In this document: positions 63,708 through 64,000 of the stretch, piece by piece | Position numbering within the stretch: position 1 is the stretch's first letter | Layout of the letters: the number at the start of each line of letters is the position of its first letter | NCBI GenBank assembly: GCA_902776835.1 | Contig: CACYRK010000012.1 | Coordinates: 1 to 64,000 of the forward strand | From: an uncultured Bacteroidales bacterium | Lineage (GTDB): Bacteria > Bacteroidota > Bacteroidia > Bacteroidales > Muribaculaceae | Direction of reading: 5' to 3' | Length of the DNA: 64,000 bases | Translations under genes and position numbers: made by a program | The notes under the pieces: generated by a model | What the model was told of the DNA's origin: nothing | Databases searched by the model: none | What the model saw: the letters and a program-made list of their open reading frames with translations, nothing else

Positions 63708-64000
63708 TTAACGACGGCGTGCGATTACCACTCCACCAATTATACATGCGAGCAAAAGCACACTCACTGCCTCGAAGGGAAGCAGATATCCAAACTTGTC
63801 GGTGCTGAGCAGCATTTGTCCGAGGCGGTCTATTGACAGGCCATCGTCGCCAATAAGTTGCTTTCCGCAGAATCCGCCATAACTGAACAGCGCATATCCG
63901 CACACCAGGGCACCGATCATCGCCACGGCCACGCCGAGCCACTTACGGTGCGACGTGATGGCTTGTGTGTCGGCACCCGGCTTGTGAGTGAGCAGGATGG
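63708..64000 (-). CDS. nuoJ: NADH-quinone oxidoreductase subunit J, C-terminal part
   Basis: The final 97 or so residues of a membrane subunit of complex I, cut at the window edge. The last helix reads YLLPFEAVSVLLLACIIGGVVIAR, the normal C-terminus of NuoJ. The frame is open to the edge, starting ILLTHKPGADTQA. Its place directly before nuoK supports the call. Confidence 0.9.
   Translation of the reverse strand, partial: ILLTHKPGADTQAITSHRKWLGVAVAMIGALVCGYALFSYGGFCGKQLIGDDGLSIDRLGQMLLSTDKFGYLLPFEAVSVLLLACIIGGVVIARRR

Overview
The window looks like a chromosome segment from a Bacteroidales member of the Bacteroidota, and a Muribaculaceae-like gut commensal is my best guess at family level. 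The reasons are a SusC/SusD fructan locus with an AraC-type hybrid sensor, C-terminal dockerin-like and type IX secretion (T9SS)-like tails on secreted proteins, DUF4886/DUF4922/DUF4960/DUF5106 proteins, TAnnTTTG promoter boxes, and moderately high GC coding DNA with AT-rich gaps. Almost everything is on the minus strand. The only plus-strand genes are the kinase-AAA/YbjN pair at 12.6-14.8 kb and a putative structured RNA near 47.5 kb. No rRNA, tRNA, CRISPR array, phage or transposase gene was found.

Layout: (1) 1-2.7 kb holds small secreted proteins, one of them frameshifted with a dockerin tail, followed by a repeat-rich gap. (2) 2.7-12.3 kb holds an N-terminally truncated TPR/membrane regulator, a TPR protein, kdsA, rsmE, a nucleoside-type MFS permease, a bifunctional-nuclease protein, mnmA, a DoxX protein and a DUF5106 thioredoxin-like protein. 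(3) 12.4-16.2 kb is an unusual signalling island: a protein kinase fused to an AAA+ ATPase, a YbjN-like small protein, and two convergent zinc-ribbon membrane proteins. (4) 16.4-18.6 kb has a MITE-like element and a secreted glycerophosphodiesterase. (5) 18.9-35.3 kb is one long minus-strand run devoted to peptidoglycan salvage: amidase, GT2, DUF4922, SpoIID/LytB, AmpG-like permease, a GxxExxY cassette, NamZ, a D-lactate-dehydrogenase-like flavoprotein, then the order murT-murK-murQ and an SGNH hydrolase. (6) 35.6-50.0 kb is a fructan utilisation locus: PfkB kinase, MFS sugar porter, two GH32 enzymes, DUF4960 surface protein, SusD, SusC, a structured RNA candidate and the hybrid sensor. (7) 50.2-58.3 kb has a divergent BadF-type kinase, two copies of a beta-propeller plus amidase module, and a DUF4886/dockerin protein. 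(8) 58.3-64.0 kb is the distal end of the respiratory complex I operon, nuoJKLMN.

How the genes work together: NamZ and the amidases would release MurNAc and peptides from peptidoglycan, and AmpG-like and MurT-like proteins would import them. MurK would phosphorylate MurNAc, and MurQ would split MurNAc-6P into GlcNAc-6P and D-lactate. The 931-residue FAD/Fe-S protein is a natural candidate to oxidise that lactate into the quinone pool. The fructan locus would bind, import and hydrolyse levan or inulin at the surface and periplasm, then phosphorylate fructose.

The most promising under-described items are the kinase-AAA fusion with its YbjN and zinc-ribbon neighbours, the fructan sensor that keeps its phosphorylatable His but lacks an ATP-binding kinase domain, the 6S-like hairpin RNA with a competing 9-bp pairing, and the small inverted-repeat elements, one of which appears to have removed the 5' end of a regulator gene.
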